DNA of 64,000 nt, from contig DJWE01000003.1 of the NCBI GenBank assembly GCA_002441465.1, positions 11,507-75,506 of the forward strand, written 5' to 3'. Made by a program: the position numbers and the translations under genes. The notes below the pieces were generated by a model. It was not told where the DNA came from. It saw nothing but the letters and a program-made list of their open reading frames with translations, and ran no database searches. The DNA comes from Propionibacteriaceae bacterium UBA6238. GTDB lineage: Bacteria > Actinomycetota > Actinomycetes > Propionibacteriales > Propionibacteriaceae. Shown piece after piece: positions 33,595 to 42,251 of this stretch; position 1 is the stretch's first letter; each line of letters starts with the position of its first letter.

Positions 33595-34272
33595 ATGGCA
33601 GGCCGACCACGCTCGGGAGCACAGGCTCTCAGCAGAGAACGCATCATCGAGGCCGCCGTCGCACTGGCCGACGAGGACGGCTTGGAGCGCTTGTCGATGC
33701 GCAGCCTCTCGCGCAGCCTCGGGGTCGAGGCGATGTCGCTCTACGCCCACGTCCAGGACAAGGAGGACATCCTCAGCGGCATGGTGGACGTGGTCTTCGC
33801 CGAGTTCTACTCCCCCACCCCCGGGCAGGACTGGCGCTCCGAGCTGGCCCGCCGCCAGACCAGCGGACGCGAGGCGCTCACCCGGCATCACTGGGCGGTC
33901 GGCCTGATGGACTCGCGTCGCAACGCCGGGCTGGCCAACCTGCGCCACCACGACGCCGTGATCGGCTGCCTGCGCGACGCGGGCTTCTCCCTCACCCTGA
34001 CCGGCCACGCCTTCGCCGTCCTGGACGCCCACCTGTACGGCTTCCTCGTCCAGGAGCTCGCCCTGCCGTTCACCCCCGGCGATGACCTCGCCGAACTGGG
34101 GCAGCAGATGGTGGCCGCGCTGCCCGCCGACGAACTGGGGCACTTCGTCGACTTCACCCTGAACCACGCGCTGAAGCCGGGCTACGACTTCGCCGACGAG
34201 TTCGACTTCGGGCTCGAACTGATCCTGGACGGGCTGGCCCGCAGGCTGGCCGGGGAGGTGAGTGGCTCGTAG
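33595..34272 (+). CDS. TetR family regulator (TetR_C type)
   Basis: 225 residues. HTH RERIIEAAVALADEDGLERL and RSLSRSLGVEAMSLYAHVQDKEDIL (landmark MSLYAHVQDKEDIL) belong to the class with a TetR-like C-terminal domain, which usually binds small drugs or metabolites. The start is the ATG at MAGRPRSG with GGAGG eight bases upstream; the frame extends 21 codons further without support. Divergent from DUF4386, which is its likely target. Confidence 0.87.
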   Translation: MAGRPRSGAQALSRERIIEAAVALADEDGLERLSMRSLSRSLGVEAMSLYAHVQDKEDILSGMVDVVFAEFYSPTPGQDWRSELARRQTSGREALTRHHWAVGLMDSRRNAGLANLRHHDAVIGCLRDAGFSLTLTGHAFAVLDAHLYGFLVQELALPFTPGDDLAELGQQMVAALPADELGHFVDFTLNHALKPGYDFADEFDFGLELILDGLARRLAGEVSGS

Positions 34273-34312
34273 GGCCCGTCGGCGGCGGGAGCCCGCCGGG
34301 TCTGGGGGCCCT
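34271..34312. terminator. Nested hairpin between convergent genes
   Basis: Outer arms AGGGCCC/GGGCCCT enclose an inner CGGCGGG/CCCGCCG. It fills exactly the gap between the convergent TetR and HEAT-like genes. A strong stem without T-run, plausible as a bidirectional terminator. Confidence 0.5.
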
Positions 34313-35016
34313 CAGCCGGGGAGGGCGTCCACCAGTCCGGCCAGGCGCTTCTTCTTCCGGTTCTCCCGCACCACCCACGCGAGGTCAGGGTCGGTCACGT
34401 CGAGCGCAGCGAAGGCGGGCAGCCCCGCGTCCGGGTCGCCGACGATCGCCACCGACCAGCAGTAGCCGAGTCCCTGTCGCAGCGTGCGGACGGCTGGGCT
34501 CCGCCGGTGCTCCGACGGCGTCCGAGCCAGGTGATCGGTGGCCACCTGACACGCGTCGATGGCTGCAGCCGCCGTTTCCGGGACGGCCAGCAGGCGCGGC
34601 TCGCAGATGGCGGCGACGCCCGCGCGGACGACCAGCGGGTTCGGGTCTGCGGTCCACTGCGCGACCAGGTCGCGCAGCAGCACAGGGTCGCGGTCGCCGA
34701 TTCGCTGCGCAGCGATCGCCGCGGCCTCCCGCACGCGCCAGCGCTCGTCCGCGGCGAGCGCGGTGAGCCGGGCAACCTGGCTCTGGTCGCCTTCGAGCAG
34801 GAGGCGGCCGAGAGCGACCGTCCCGCAGCAGGCCAGGTACTCCTCGACCTCGCCGCACAGGTCGAGCGCGAGGTCCCGGGACAGGACGTCCCCGGCCGCG
34901 TCCAGCAGGGTCAGGTTGGCCCGCGGCCCGGGCAGGCCGCTGTGCGCGACCAGGTAGGACGCGACCCCGTCCGCAGGCAGGGCACGCAGGGCGTCCGCGT
35001 AGTCGGCGCGGTTCAT
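34312..35016 (-). CDS. HEAT-repeat-like protein of unknown function
   Basis: 234 residues. Helical repeats are visible in the middle: CCGTVALGRLLLEGDQSQVARLTALAADERWRVREAAAIAAQRIG and PNPLVVRAGVAAICEPRLL read as consecutive HEAT/Armadillo-type helix pairs (landmarks DERWRVREAAAIAA and PNPLVVRAGVAAI). This kind of protein is sometimes labelled HEAT repeat domain-containing. The start is the ATG that overlaps the stop of the zinc-ribbon gene (ATGA). Third gene of a coupled MarR/zinc-ribbon/HEAT operon. Confidence 0.7.
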   Translation of the reverse strand: MNRADYADALRALPADGVASYLVAHSGLPGPRANLTLLDAAGDVLSRDLALDLCGEVEEYLACCGTVALGRLLLEGDQSQVARLTALAADERWRVREAAAIAAQRIGDRDPVLLRDLVAQWTADPNPLVVRAGVAAICEPRLLAVPETAAAAIDACQVATDHLARTPSEHRRSPAVRTLRQGLGYCWSVAIVGDPDAGLPAFAALDVTDPDLAWVVRENRKKKRLAGLVDALPG

Positions 35017-35258
35017 GCGCGGGGCGCGACCAGCTTCGGGTGGTTGCGCCACGCGGGCATCGTGGCCAGGTAGGCCCGGGTGTCGGCCTCCAGCTGTTCG
35101 CGCGATGCCCCCGGATTGCGGCGGGCCTGCCAGTCGACCATGGTCGCGAAGCGGGTGTCGAAGTCCTGCAGGTTGCCGTCCGCGTCGGTGCAGTACTGGC
35201 AGTAGTGGCCCGACTCGATCGGCATGCCGCAGCTCTCGCAGTTGTTCTGGTCGGTCAT
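35013..35258 (-). CDS. Small zinc-ribbon protein
   Basis: 81 residues. The N-terminus holds a four-Cys zinc ribbon, CESCGMPIESGHYCQYC, matching the putative zinc-ribbon family seen in small bacterial proteins. The rest is helical and ends near PAWRNHPKLVAPRA. It overlaps the neighbours on both sides by four bases (ATGA), so the three genes are translationally coupled. Function unknown. Confidence 0.75.
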   Translation of the reverse strand: MTDQNNCESCGMPIESGHYCQYCTDADGNLQDFDTRFATMVDWQARRNPGASREQLEADTRAYLATMPAWRNHPKLVAPRA

Positions 35259-35680
35259 GTCCGGTTCCTTCCCGACGCCCGCAGCAGGGCGTCCAGTCCG
35301 TCGATGAGGCCGCGCCGAGTGGCCTCGTCCAGGTGTGCCATGGCCTCGGCCACCAGCCGGCGGTCGAGCACGTCGGCGTCCTCGCGCAGTCGAGCGAGGC
35401 CGGCGTCGGTGAGCCAGACCAGCGTGCGCCGGCGGTTGGCCGGGTCGGGTTCGCGCTCCAGCAGCCCGTGGCCCTCCAACTGACTGACGATGTCGCTGAC
35501 CACCGACTGTGCACGCTCCAGGTGCCGCGCGGCCTCGCCGATCGAAATCGGCCCGGTAACGGCCAGGTGTTGCAGGACAGCGCGCGAGGCGTTGGTCAGC
35601 TCGCTGCGGCGTCCGTCCCTGCGGTGGAAGGCCAGGAACGTGGCGGGGAAGGCCTCACAGAAGTCGTCGGCTGCGCTCAC
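35255..35680 (-). CDS. MarR family transcriptional regulator
   Basis: 141 residues with the MarR winged helix: ISIGEAARHLERAQSVVSDIVSQLEGHGLLEREPDPANRRRTLVWLTDAG (landmarks AQSVVSDIVSQL and DPANRRRTLVWLT, the latter the wing). First gene of a coupled operon with a zinc-ribbon and a HEAT-like protein, both of which may be under its control. Confidence 0.86.
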   Translation of the reverse strand: MSAADDFCEAFPATFLAFHRRDGRRSELTNASRAVLQHLAVTGPISIGEAARHLERAQSVVSDIVSQLEGHGLLEREPDPANRRRTLVWLTDAGLARLREDADVLDRRLVAEAMAHLDEATRRGLIDGLDALLRASGRNRT

Positions 35681-35814
35681 GTCCCCATCGTCGAACCGCG
35701 ACGATTCATCGTCAATCCCGATGAATGGACGCAGGAGATCCGTGCCATCGCGGCGCCGCCCGCGCTTCCCGGACGCGTCAGCGTGCCTGGCATGCGTCGT
35801 CTAGCGTTGGCCGC

Positions 35815-37155
35815 GTGAAGAACGAGCCCTTCCCCGAGCACGAACATGAGGACGCGCTCGAGCCCAAGCACCTGATCCGGCGCTCCGACGTGGTCCTGCG
35901 CGCGGGCATCCTGATGCTCGGCGCCGGCACGTCCGGCCTGCGGGTACGCGAGGTGATGCGGGCCGTTGCCGGCACGGTCGGGATCAAGAAGATCAAGGCC
36001 CAGGTGACCTACACCGACATCGTGCTCACGGTGCAGCGCCGCGGCATCTTCCGTACCCAGGTGGCCGAGATCAACGCCCCGGGCGTGAACGCGCACCGGA
36101 TCGCGATGGTGAAGGACTTCGCCCAGAACCTGCCCGAGCGAGCCACGGTCGCCGAGGTGGACGCGATGCTCGACGAGATCGAGCGGACCCCTCGCCTGTA
36201 TCCGACCTGGCTGCTGGTGTTGCTGGTCGCGCTGGCCTGCGCGTCGGTGACGGTGCTCACCAACGGCGGCTGGCGAGAGGTGCTGGCGGTGCTACCCGCC
36301 TCGGCCCTGGGCTACTGGCTGAACCGCAGCCTGAGCCGCTGGCAGTTGAATCACCTCGCGGTGGTGCTGATCTCGGCGGCCACGGCGACCGGGCTCTATC
36401 TCGGGTTCACCCGGCTGCTCGATCTCGGCCTGGGTGGACCCAGCCCGCGCATGGCCGCCGGGCTGATCTGCGCGGCGATCTTCCTGATCCCCGGCTTTCC
36501 GCTGGTCACGGCCGGGCTCGACCTCACTCGGATCGACCTGCTCGCCGGCGTCCCGCGGCTCGCCTACGCGGCCATGGTGTTGCTCTCGATCACCATCGGG
36601 ATCTGGACGATCGCGACCCTCAGCGGCGTCTCGCCCGACATCGTCCCGGGCCTGGACGGATCGCCGGTCGCGGTCTGGGCCGCGCTGCTGGTGGCGAGCT
36701 TCTTCGCCGTGTTCGGCTGGGCGATGATGTTCAACTCGCCGTGGCGGGCGGCGCTCGCCTCCGGCGTGGTCGCGATCATCGGCAACATCCCGCGCCTGCT
36801 CATGCTGCAGAACGGCGTGAAGGCGCACGTGGCGACCTTCGTCGGCTGCTTCATCATGGGCTTGCTGTGCGCGCTGGCGGCGAAGCTGTTCGACATGGAG
36901 AAGATCATCATGACCGTGCCGACGGTGCTGGTCTCGATCCCCGGGGCGTCCGCTCTACGGACGCTGATCTACTTCGACCAGGCCGACGTCGTCCAGGCGA
37001 TGCAGAACGGGGTGGCCACCGTGTTGGCCGTGATCGCGATGGTGGCCGGGCTGGCCGGGGCCCGGATGCTCACCGACCCCGAGTGGGCGTTCACCCGATC
37101 GGACGCGCCGTCCACCTGGCACCTGGTCGGACGCCTGTTCGGCCGCGGTGACTGA
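35815..37155 (+). CDS. ThrE-type threonine/serine exporter
   Basis: 446 residues. N-terminal DUF1212-like soluble part (HLIRRSDVVLRAGILMLGAGTSGLRVREVM, landmarks GAGTSGLRVREVM and LPERATVAEVDAML) followed by about ten membrane helices (ThrE and ThrB2 domains). Exports threonine or serine in corynebacteria; substrate here inferred. The start is the GTG giving MKNEPFPEHEHED (frame longer to 35725 without support). Divergent from the MarR operon. Confidence 0.88.
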   Translation: MKNEPFPEHEHEDALEPKHLIRRSDVVLRAGILMLGAGTSGLRVREVMRAVAGTVGIKKIKAQVTYTDIVLTVQRRGIFRTQVAEINAPGVNAHRIAMVKDFAQNLPERATVAEVDAMLDEIERTPRLYPTWLLVLLVALACASVTVLTNGGWREVLAVLPASALGYWLNRSLSRWQLNHLAVVLISAATATGLYLGFTRLLDLGLGGPSPRMAAGLICAAIFLIPGFPLVTAGLDLTRIDLLAGVPRLAYAAMVLLSITIGIWTIATLSGVSPDIVPGLDGSPVAVWAALLVASFFAVFGWAMMFNSPWRAALASGVVAIIGNIPRLLMLQNGVKAHVATFVGCFIMGLLCALAAKLFDMEKIIMTVPTVLVSIPGASALRTLIYFDQADVVQAMQNGVATVLAVIAMVAGLAGARMLTDPEWAFTRSDAPSTWHLVGRLFGRGD

Positions 37156-37187
37156 AGCCGGGTCACCGGGGTCGGACGTCGCGGCAC

Positions 37188-37841
37188 TCACCACCCCCGG
37201 GCTTCCCATTCGCCCAGATGCGGACGCTCCGCGCCCAAGGTGGTCGGCAGGCCGTGCCCCGGCCACACCACGGCGTCGTCCGGGTAGACCTCGAAGATCC
37301 GCGAGACCACGTCACTGAACAGGCTGCGGAAACGCTGCGGGTCGCGTCCGGTGTTGCCGACGCCGCCAGGGAACAGCGAGTCACCGGTGAACACCTGGAC
37401 GGGCGCGCCGGCCGGAGCGTAGGCGAGAGCCACCGATCCCGGGGTGTGGCCGCGCAGGCCGATCACGTCCAGGTCGAGGCCGCCCAGGGTGAGCACGTCG
37501 CCGTGCCGGAGCGTGCGGGCAATCGGGACGCCGCTGGCCACGGTGATCTGGTCCGCATCGGCGGCACCGGCCAAGGTCTGCGCAGCCGGATGGGCGGACG
37601 CGAGCGCGGCCAGCGCGCCGAGGTGGTCGCGATGGGAGTGCGTGGTGAGCAGCAGGCGCAGCACCGGTGCGTCCGCGTCGTCGGCGGCGGACGCGAGCAG
37701 CGCCTCGATCGCCTCCGACTCGGCCGCGGCGTCGATCAGCAGCTGGTCGCCTCCGGCGGCGGTGAGCAGGTAGACGTTGTTGTCCATCTCCGAGACCGCG
37801 ATCGTGCGGAGCACCAGTCCGGGCAGTTCGATGATCTCCAT
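37188..37841 (-). CDS. MBL-fold metallohydrolase
   Basis: 217 residues, glyoxalase II-like metallo-beta-lactamase fold. Zinc ligands are THSHRDH, the HTPGS loop (His in LRGHTPGS), the Asp of FTGDSLFPGG and the C-terminal His of VWPGHG. Compared with true hydroxyacylglutathione hydrolases it lacks their C-terminal extension, so the exact reaction is open; actinobacterial relatives are annotated as MBL fold hydrolases. GAGG lies just before the ATG. Convergent with the exporter. Confidence 0.87.
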   Translation of the reverse strand: MEIIELPGLVLRTIAVSEMDNNVYLLTAAGGDQLLIDAAAESEAIEALLASAADDADAPVLRLLLTTHSHRDHLGALAALASAHPAAQTLAGAADADQITVASGVPIARTLRHGDVLTLGGLDLDVIGLRGHTPGSVALAYAPAGAPVQVFTGDSLFPGGVGNTGRDPQRFRSLFSDVVSRIFEVYPDDAVVWPGHGLPTTLGAERPHLGEWEARGW

Positions 37842-37888
37842 GGCACCTCGCTCAGGTTCGGGTACGCATCCGGGTTGAGGCGGTCGCC

Positions 37889-38539
37889 TCAGCGCAGGTC
37901 TTCCTCCGCAGGCGGCAGTTGCCGCGGGGCGGACGCCGGCGGCAGTCCGACCGTCCCGCCGTGGCGCAGCGCACGGCGCTCTGCCCGCTGGGCGTGCCGG
38001 ACCGCATGCCGCTGGTCGTGCGCCTCGCGTCGCTCCTCGCGTCGCTGCTGGGCCTCGGCCGAACTCCCCCAGAGCGTGGCCATCAGCACCGGCACGCCGG
38101 TGCCGACCATCGCCCACATCGGCCAGTAGTAGAGCAGGTGCCCCGCGGTCAGCACGGTCATCAGCCAGATCGCGTTGAGCAGAACCGCCAGCCCCACCCA
38201 GGCGGTCACCCCGGCGCGGGCCCCCCGGCTGGGCCCCGGCCGAGCCGCTCCGGTCACGGCGCTGGCCACCATCAGGTCGGAGACCAGCGGGGCGAGCTCG
38301 CCGAAGGTGCGCGACTGCGCCACGCGTGCGGCCCGTTCGACGGCCTCGGCAGCGTCCAGGCGACCGTCGAGACGGGCCTGCTCGATCAGCCCGGCGGCGA
38401 AGTCGCGGTCGGCGTCCGCAGCCCGCAGCGGCTGGTTGGCCGGGATCCGCGGGTCGGCACCGAAGCCGGTCCAGGACGCGGTCGCGGGCACGGGCCGGCG
38501 CTCGGGCACCGACTGGGGCAGGTTCTCCCACTGGGACAT
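37889..38539 (-). CDS. DUF1707 domain membrane protein
   Basis: 216 residues. A DUF1707 domain (LRAADADRDFAAGLIEQARLDGRLDAAEAVERAARVAQSRTFGELAPL, landmarks LRAADADRDF and ARVAQSRTFGEL) precedes two membrane helices (VTAWVGLAVLLNAIWLMTVL and WPMWAMVGTGVPVLMATLWG). The C-terminal tail is highly charged with His and Arg. The ATG has GGAGG seven bases upstream; a GTG precedes it by one codon. Function unknown. Confidence 0.82.
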   Translation of the reverse strand: MSQWENLPQSVPERRPVPATASWTGFGADPRIPANQPLRAADADRDFAAGLIEQARLDGRLDAAEAVERAARVAQSRTFGELAPLVSDLMVASAVTGAARPGPSRGARAGVTAWVGLAVLLNAIWLMTVLTAGHLLYYWPMWAMVGTGVPVLMATLWGSSAEAQQRREERREAHDQRHAVRHAQRAERRALRHGGTVGLPPASAPRQLPPAEEDLR

Positions 38540-38658
38540 CACAACACCTCCGCCCAGACGCTACGCCCGCAGGCCCGGTCGGTGCACCGGGTCGATCCCC
38601 GGGAGGCCCCTGACCCTGAGCACCCGCGCGATGCGTCATGCTTGGAGCGGGAGGCCGA

Positions 38659-40230
38659 ATGACGCTGGAGAGCCAGGAGAGCCGACGCAGGGAGTTGGCG
38701 TCCGCGGTACGACGCCTGCGCGTGGCCGCCACCTCGGACCCGCGACGCGGCGACGAACTCGCCGACGCGCTGGTCGAGTTGACCGCGAACCGGCTCCTGG
38801 CCTGGGACTTCACCGATGCCGCCACCGATGCTCCCGAATCGGTGGTGCTGGCGGCACGGATCCTCGCCTCGCGCGGCCCGTCGGGGCCGTACGCGTCGGT
38901 TCCCGACGCCGTCCGCTACGTCAGTGCCACCGCGCAACTGGCGGCAGTCCAGGCGGGCCTGGGCCAGGCCGAGGCGGCCGGACGCACCCTGGACGGCCTG
39001 GACGCGTGGCGCCAACAGGTGTCCCGGCTGCCGCTCGCCGAGAACCTGCCGGACGCCGTCGCGATCTGGGCGCTGCTGGCCCGAGCCCGCGCCGCACTCA
39101 CCGGTGACGCCGCGCTCGCCAACGCCTGTGCCGACGCGGCCGAACTGCGTCTGTTCGCCGACCCGCGGCCACCGGCGTACCTCGCGGTCGCCGTCCACCT
39201 GCTCACCGCGGACTGCCGGTGGGCCGCCGGCCAGGTGGAGTCCGCTCTTGCGCACCACCGGTTGGCTCTCGACGCGCATTCCGGCGCCGTCGCCGGGCTG
39301 AGTCGCCATCCGCGCCCCGGGGTTGCGAAGATCGCGCTCGCGCCCGTCCCCGCGCTCTACGAGCCCTACGCCCAACGGCTCGCCGCCACCGGCGATCCGA
39401 CCGCGGGCATCGCCGTCCGGCGAGCCGAGGTTGCGATGCTGGAGCTGGTCTCCGGAACCGGCGCTGCGGACACCGCCCGCGCCGGCCTCGCCGAGGCACT
39501 GGCTGCCGTCGGACGGACGGAGGAGGCGGCCACCCACCGCGCCGGCGACGCCCTTGCCGGGACCGAACGCCTCGACGCGCCCACCCCCGGCGAGCGGATC
39601 GCCTGGACCGCACTGCCCTCGACCACCGCCCTCACCACGGACGCGGCGGCGGCACAGGCGCGTCCGCGCTGGCAACAGGCCGAGCGGGACGCGCTGGCCG
39701 CCGGTGCGGCCCAGAGCGCCCGCGCCCAGCGCGACGAGGCAGAGCTGCGCGTCCGCGCCGAGGCGGACGCCGCGGAACGTGCCCGCGAACGCGCACAGAC
39801 CGAGCAGCGGTCGGCCGCGGCGGCTGCCGCGGCCCTCGCCGAGCGTGAGGCCGCCGAGTTGCGAGAGTCGGAGTGGGCCGCCGAGCGCGCCCGGCAGGAC
39901 GAGGCCGCAGCGCGTGCCGCGGCCGACGAACGCCGCCGCCAGTTGGCCGAGGCGCACCGCAGGGACGTCGACCCGGACGCCGCCCGCCGCGCCGCGGAGG
40001 ATCTCGAACGCGCACGGGACGCCGTCCGTGGCGCCGGCGATGACCTCGCCCGCGCTGCGGCCGCGTACGAGCATCTGGGCGAGGTGCTGCGGCCGCTGGC
40101 TGTCGCCGACCCGAGCCACACCCAGGAACTGGTCGCCACTCTCGAGGCCCTGGTCGGGCTGCGCTGGCGACTCGGCGACGCGACGGGCTCTCGCGCTGCG
40201 GCCCGCGAGGCGAGGACGCTGGACGGCTGA
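38659..40230 (+). CDS. TPR-like protein with long coiled coil, unknown
   Basis: 523 residues, no signal or membrane segment. The first 300 or so are helical and Ala/Leu-rich, with TPR-like turns (AAGRTLDGLDAWRQQVSRLPL, ALAHHRLALDAHSGAVAGL, AGLAEALAAVGRTEEAATHR). Residues about 330-460 form a long Ala/Glu/Arg-rich coiled coil (RAEADAAERARERAQTEQ). A short final TPR-like helix pair ends the protein. The start is the ATG with GGGAGG four bases upstream. I recognise no family. Divergent from the DUF1707 gene. Confidence 0.65.
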   Translation: MTLESQESRRRELASAVRRLRVAATSDPRRGDELADALVELTANRLLAWDFTDAATDAPESVVLAARILASRGPSGPYASVPDAVRYVSATAQLAAVQAGLGQAEAAGRTLDGLDAWRQQVSRLPLAENLPDAVAIWALLARARAALTGDAALANACADAAELRLFADPRPPAYLAVAVHLLTADCRWAAGQVESALAHHRLALDAHSGAVAGLSRHPRPGVAKIALAPVPALYEPYAQRLAATGDPTAGIAVRRAEVAMLELVSGTGAADTARAGLAEALAAVGRTEEAATHRAGDALAGTERLDAPTPGERIAWTALPSTTALTTDAAAAQARPRWQQAERDALAAGAAQSARAQRDEAELRVRAEADAAERARERAQTEQRSAAAAAAALAEREAAELRESEWAAERARQDEAAARAAADERRRQLAEAHRRDVDPDAARRAAEDLERARDAVRGAGDDLARAAAAYEHLGEVLRPLAVADPSHTQELVATLEALVGLRWRLGDATGSRAAAREARTLDG

Positions 40231-40359
40231 GTCCCCCGGCGCGTCGACGGCCGATCGCCGTGTCGGTCCGCCCGTTCGGACGCCGATTCGTCGCGGCGAC
40301 CATCGGATCACCGGCTGCTCCGCCTACGCTGGAGGGGTCACTGCCCCAGGAGGACGATG

Positions 40360-40755
40360 ATGAAGCCGACAGCCGTCGTGGCGATCGCGATGATCCTGCT
40401 CTCCGGGTGCACGTCCGGAGGAAGCCCCATGAGCACACCCAGCACTCCCGCGTCCTCGAGCTCGGGCAGCACCGGCGACGTCTCCGCGCAACGGTGGGCC
40501 GCGATCATCGCCGACCTCGCCGCCCGAGGGGTCGCCACCGACGCCGTCCAGCTGGTCAGCGCCAAGTCGGTGACCTGGAACGACGGGTCGCTCGGCTGCC
40601 CGAAGCCGGGGCAGTCCTACACCCAGGCCCTGGTGAGCGGCATGCAGGTGGTGGTGAGCGTGGACGCCAAGGAATACGACTACCGCTTCGGCGCCTCTGA
40701 TCGGCCCAAGTTGTGCGACCGCACCGTCAAGGCCCGCGGGATTCATCAGCGCTGA
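40360..40755 (+). CDS. Putative secreted lipoprotein
   Basis: 131 residues. A lipobox (LLSGC) ends the signal peptide near residue 17, so the protein should be anchored on the outer face of the membrane. A Ser/Thr-rich linker leads to a globular part with VTWNDGSLGCPKPGQSYTQA, VVVSVDAKEYDYRFG and a final Cys (KLCDR), a pattern seen in conserved actinobacterial lipoproteins without assigned role. AGGAGG lies six bases before this ATG; an ATG one codon earlier is also possible. Confidence 0.75.
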   Translation: MKPTAVVAIAMILLSGCTSGGSPMSTPSTPASSSSGSTGDVSAQRWAAIIADLAARGVATDAVQLVSAKSVTWNDGSLGCPKPGQSYTQALVSGMQVVVSVDAKEYDYRFGASDRPKLCDRTVKARGIHQR

Positions 40756-40789
40756 CCCGGCCGAGCCGCGTCGGGTGCAAGCTGGAGGT

Positions 40790-42166
40790 ATGGGAACCAG
40801 CCTGACCTTCATCGGCGGTGCCGGCACCGTCACCGGCTCGAAGTATCTGCTTGCCGATGGTGACCGCAGGATCCTGGTCGATTGCGGCGTCTTCCAGGGC
40901 GAGAAGAACCTCCGCGAGCTGAACTGGCAGCCCTTCCCCGCGACGCCGTCCGGCATCGAGCTCGTGCTGATCACGCATGCCCACACCGACCACGTCGGCT
41001 ACCTTCCCGCCCTGGTGAAGGCCGGATTCGCGGGTGAGGTCCTGGCCACGGAGGCGACCTGCGAGCTGGCCGAGATCGTGCTCCGCGACGCCGCCTTCCT
41101 GGCCGAGCGGGACGCCGAGCACGCGGCGAGCCACGGCTACTCCCGCCACGAGCAACCGCTGCCGCTGTTCACCGAAGCGGACGCCGAACGCGCGATCAGG
41201 CTGTTCCGGGTCGTCGACTACGACACCGACGTCGACCTGGGCGAGGGGTGGACGGCCCGCTGGACCCGTGCCGGGCACATCCTCGGTTCGGCGAGCATCC
41301 GGGTGACCACGCCCTCGACGTCCGTCCTGTTCTCCGGAGACCTCGGACGCGCCGAGCACCCCGTGCTGCGATCCAGGCAGATCCCTCCGGGCGCGGACAC
41401 CGTGCTGGTCGAGTCCACCTACGGCGCCCGGGAGCACTTCGAGCCGTCCGGGGCCGATCACGAGCCGCTCGCCGACCTGATCCGGCGCACCGCCAAACGC
41501 GGCGGCTCGGTGCTGATTCCCGCGTTCGCGGTGGACCGCACCGAGGTCGTGCTGCAGACGCTCACCCAGTTGCTCCACGACGGACGGATCCCGACCCTGC
41601 CGGTCTTCGTGAACTCTCCGATGGCGCTGGCCGCGCTCGGCGTCTATCGAGACCGCCGCTTCGCCGGCGAGCTGCGACCCGACCTCGATCCCGGCGGCTT
41701 CGTCGACCTGCCCCACCTGCACGAGGTGCGCAGCACCGAGGAGTCGATGAAACTGAACGACCCCAAGGTGCCCAGCATCATCATCAGTTCCTCCGGCATG
41801 GCCACCGGCGGACGGGTGCTGCACCACCTCGAACACCTGCTTCCGGACAGCCGTAACGCCGTCGTGCTCGCCGGCTACCAGGCCGAGGGCACCCGCGGCC
41901 GGTCACTGCTCGACGGCGCCAAGCACCTGAAGATGCACGGACGCCAGGTCGCGGTACGCGCGGAGGTGCTGCAGGACGAGGAGTTCTCGGTGCACGCCGA
42001 CCGTTCGGAACTGCTGGACTGGCTCGCCGCGCTCTCCCCCGCCCCGAAACGGGTCTTCACCGTGCACGGCGCACCGGACTCCGCGTCCGCTCTGGCCGAG
42101 GAGGTGCGCACCCGGCTCGGGTTGGACGCCCGGATGCCCGACTTGGGCCAGACGGTCGCGCTGTAG
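40790..42166 (+). CDS. MBL/beta-CASP family ribonuclease-like protein
   Basis: 458 residues, metallo-beta-lactamase core with beta-CASP insert, the fold of CPSF73-like RNA-processing nucleases. Zinc motifs: THAHTDHVGY, AGHILGSASI, FSGDLGR. beta-CASP marks: IPAFAVDRTEVVLQ, ISSSGMATGGRVLHHL and FSVHADRSELLDW. Typical length. The start is the ATG at MGTSLTFIGG; GGAGGT lies unusually close to it, and an in-frame GTG at 40775 is an alternative. RNA substrate unknown. Confidence 0.88.
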   Translation: MGTSLTFIGGAGTVTGSKYLLADGDRRILVDCGVFQGEKNLRELNWQPFPATPSGIELVLITHAHTDHVGYLPALVKAGFAGEVLATEATCELAEIVLRDAAFLAERDAEHAASHGYSRHEQPLPLFTEADAERAIRLFRVVDYDTDVDLGEGWTARWTRAGHILGSASIRVTTPSTSVLFSGDLGRAEHPVLRSRQIPPGADTVLVESTYGAREHFEPSGADHEPLADLIRRTAKRGGSVLIPAFAVDRTEVVLQTLTQLLHDGRIPTLPVFVNSPMALAALGVYRDRRFAGELRPDLDPGGFVDLPHLHEVRSTEESMKLNDPKVPSIIISSSGMATGGRVLHHLEHLLPDSRNAVVLAGYQAEGTRGRSLLDGAKHLKMHGRQVAVRAEVLQDEEFSVHADRSELLDWLAALSPAPKRVFTVHGAPDSASALAEEVRTRLGLDARMPDLGQTVAL

Positions 42167-42251
42167 CCCGCGTCGGGTAGGTGAGCCGCCTCGCTGGGCC
42201 CACGTCCTCGGGTTCGGCGGGTTCGCTCCCTCGGCATCGGGTCGCGTGAAC

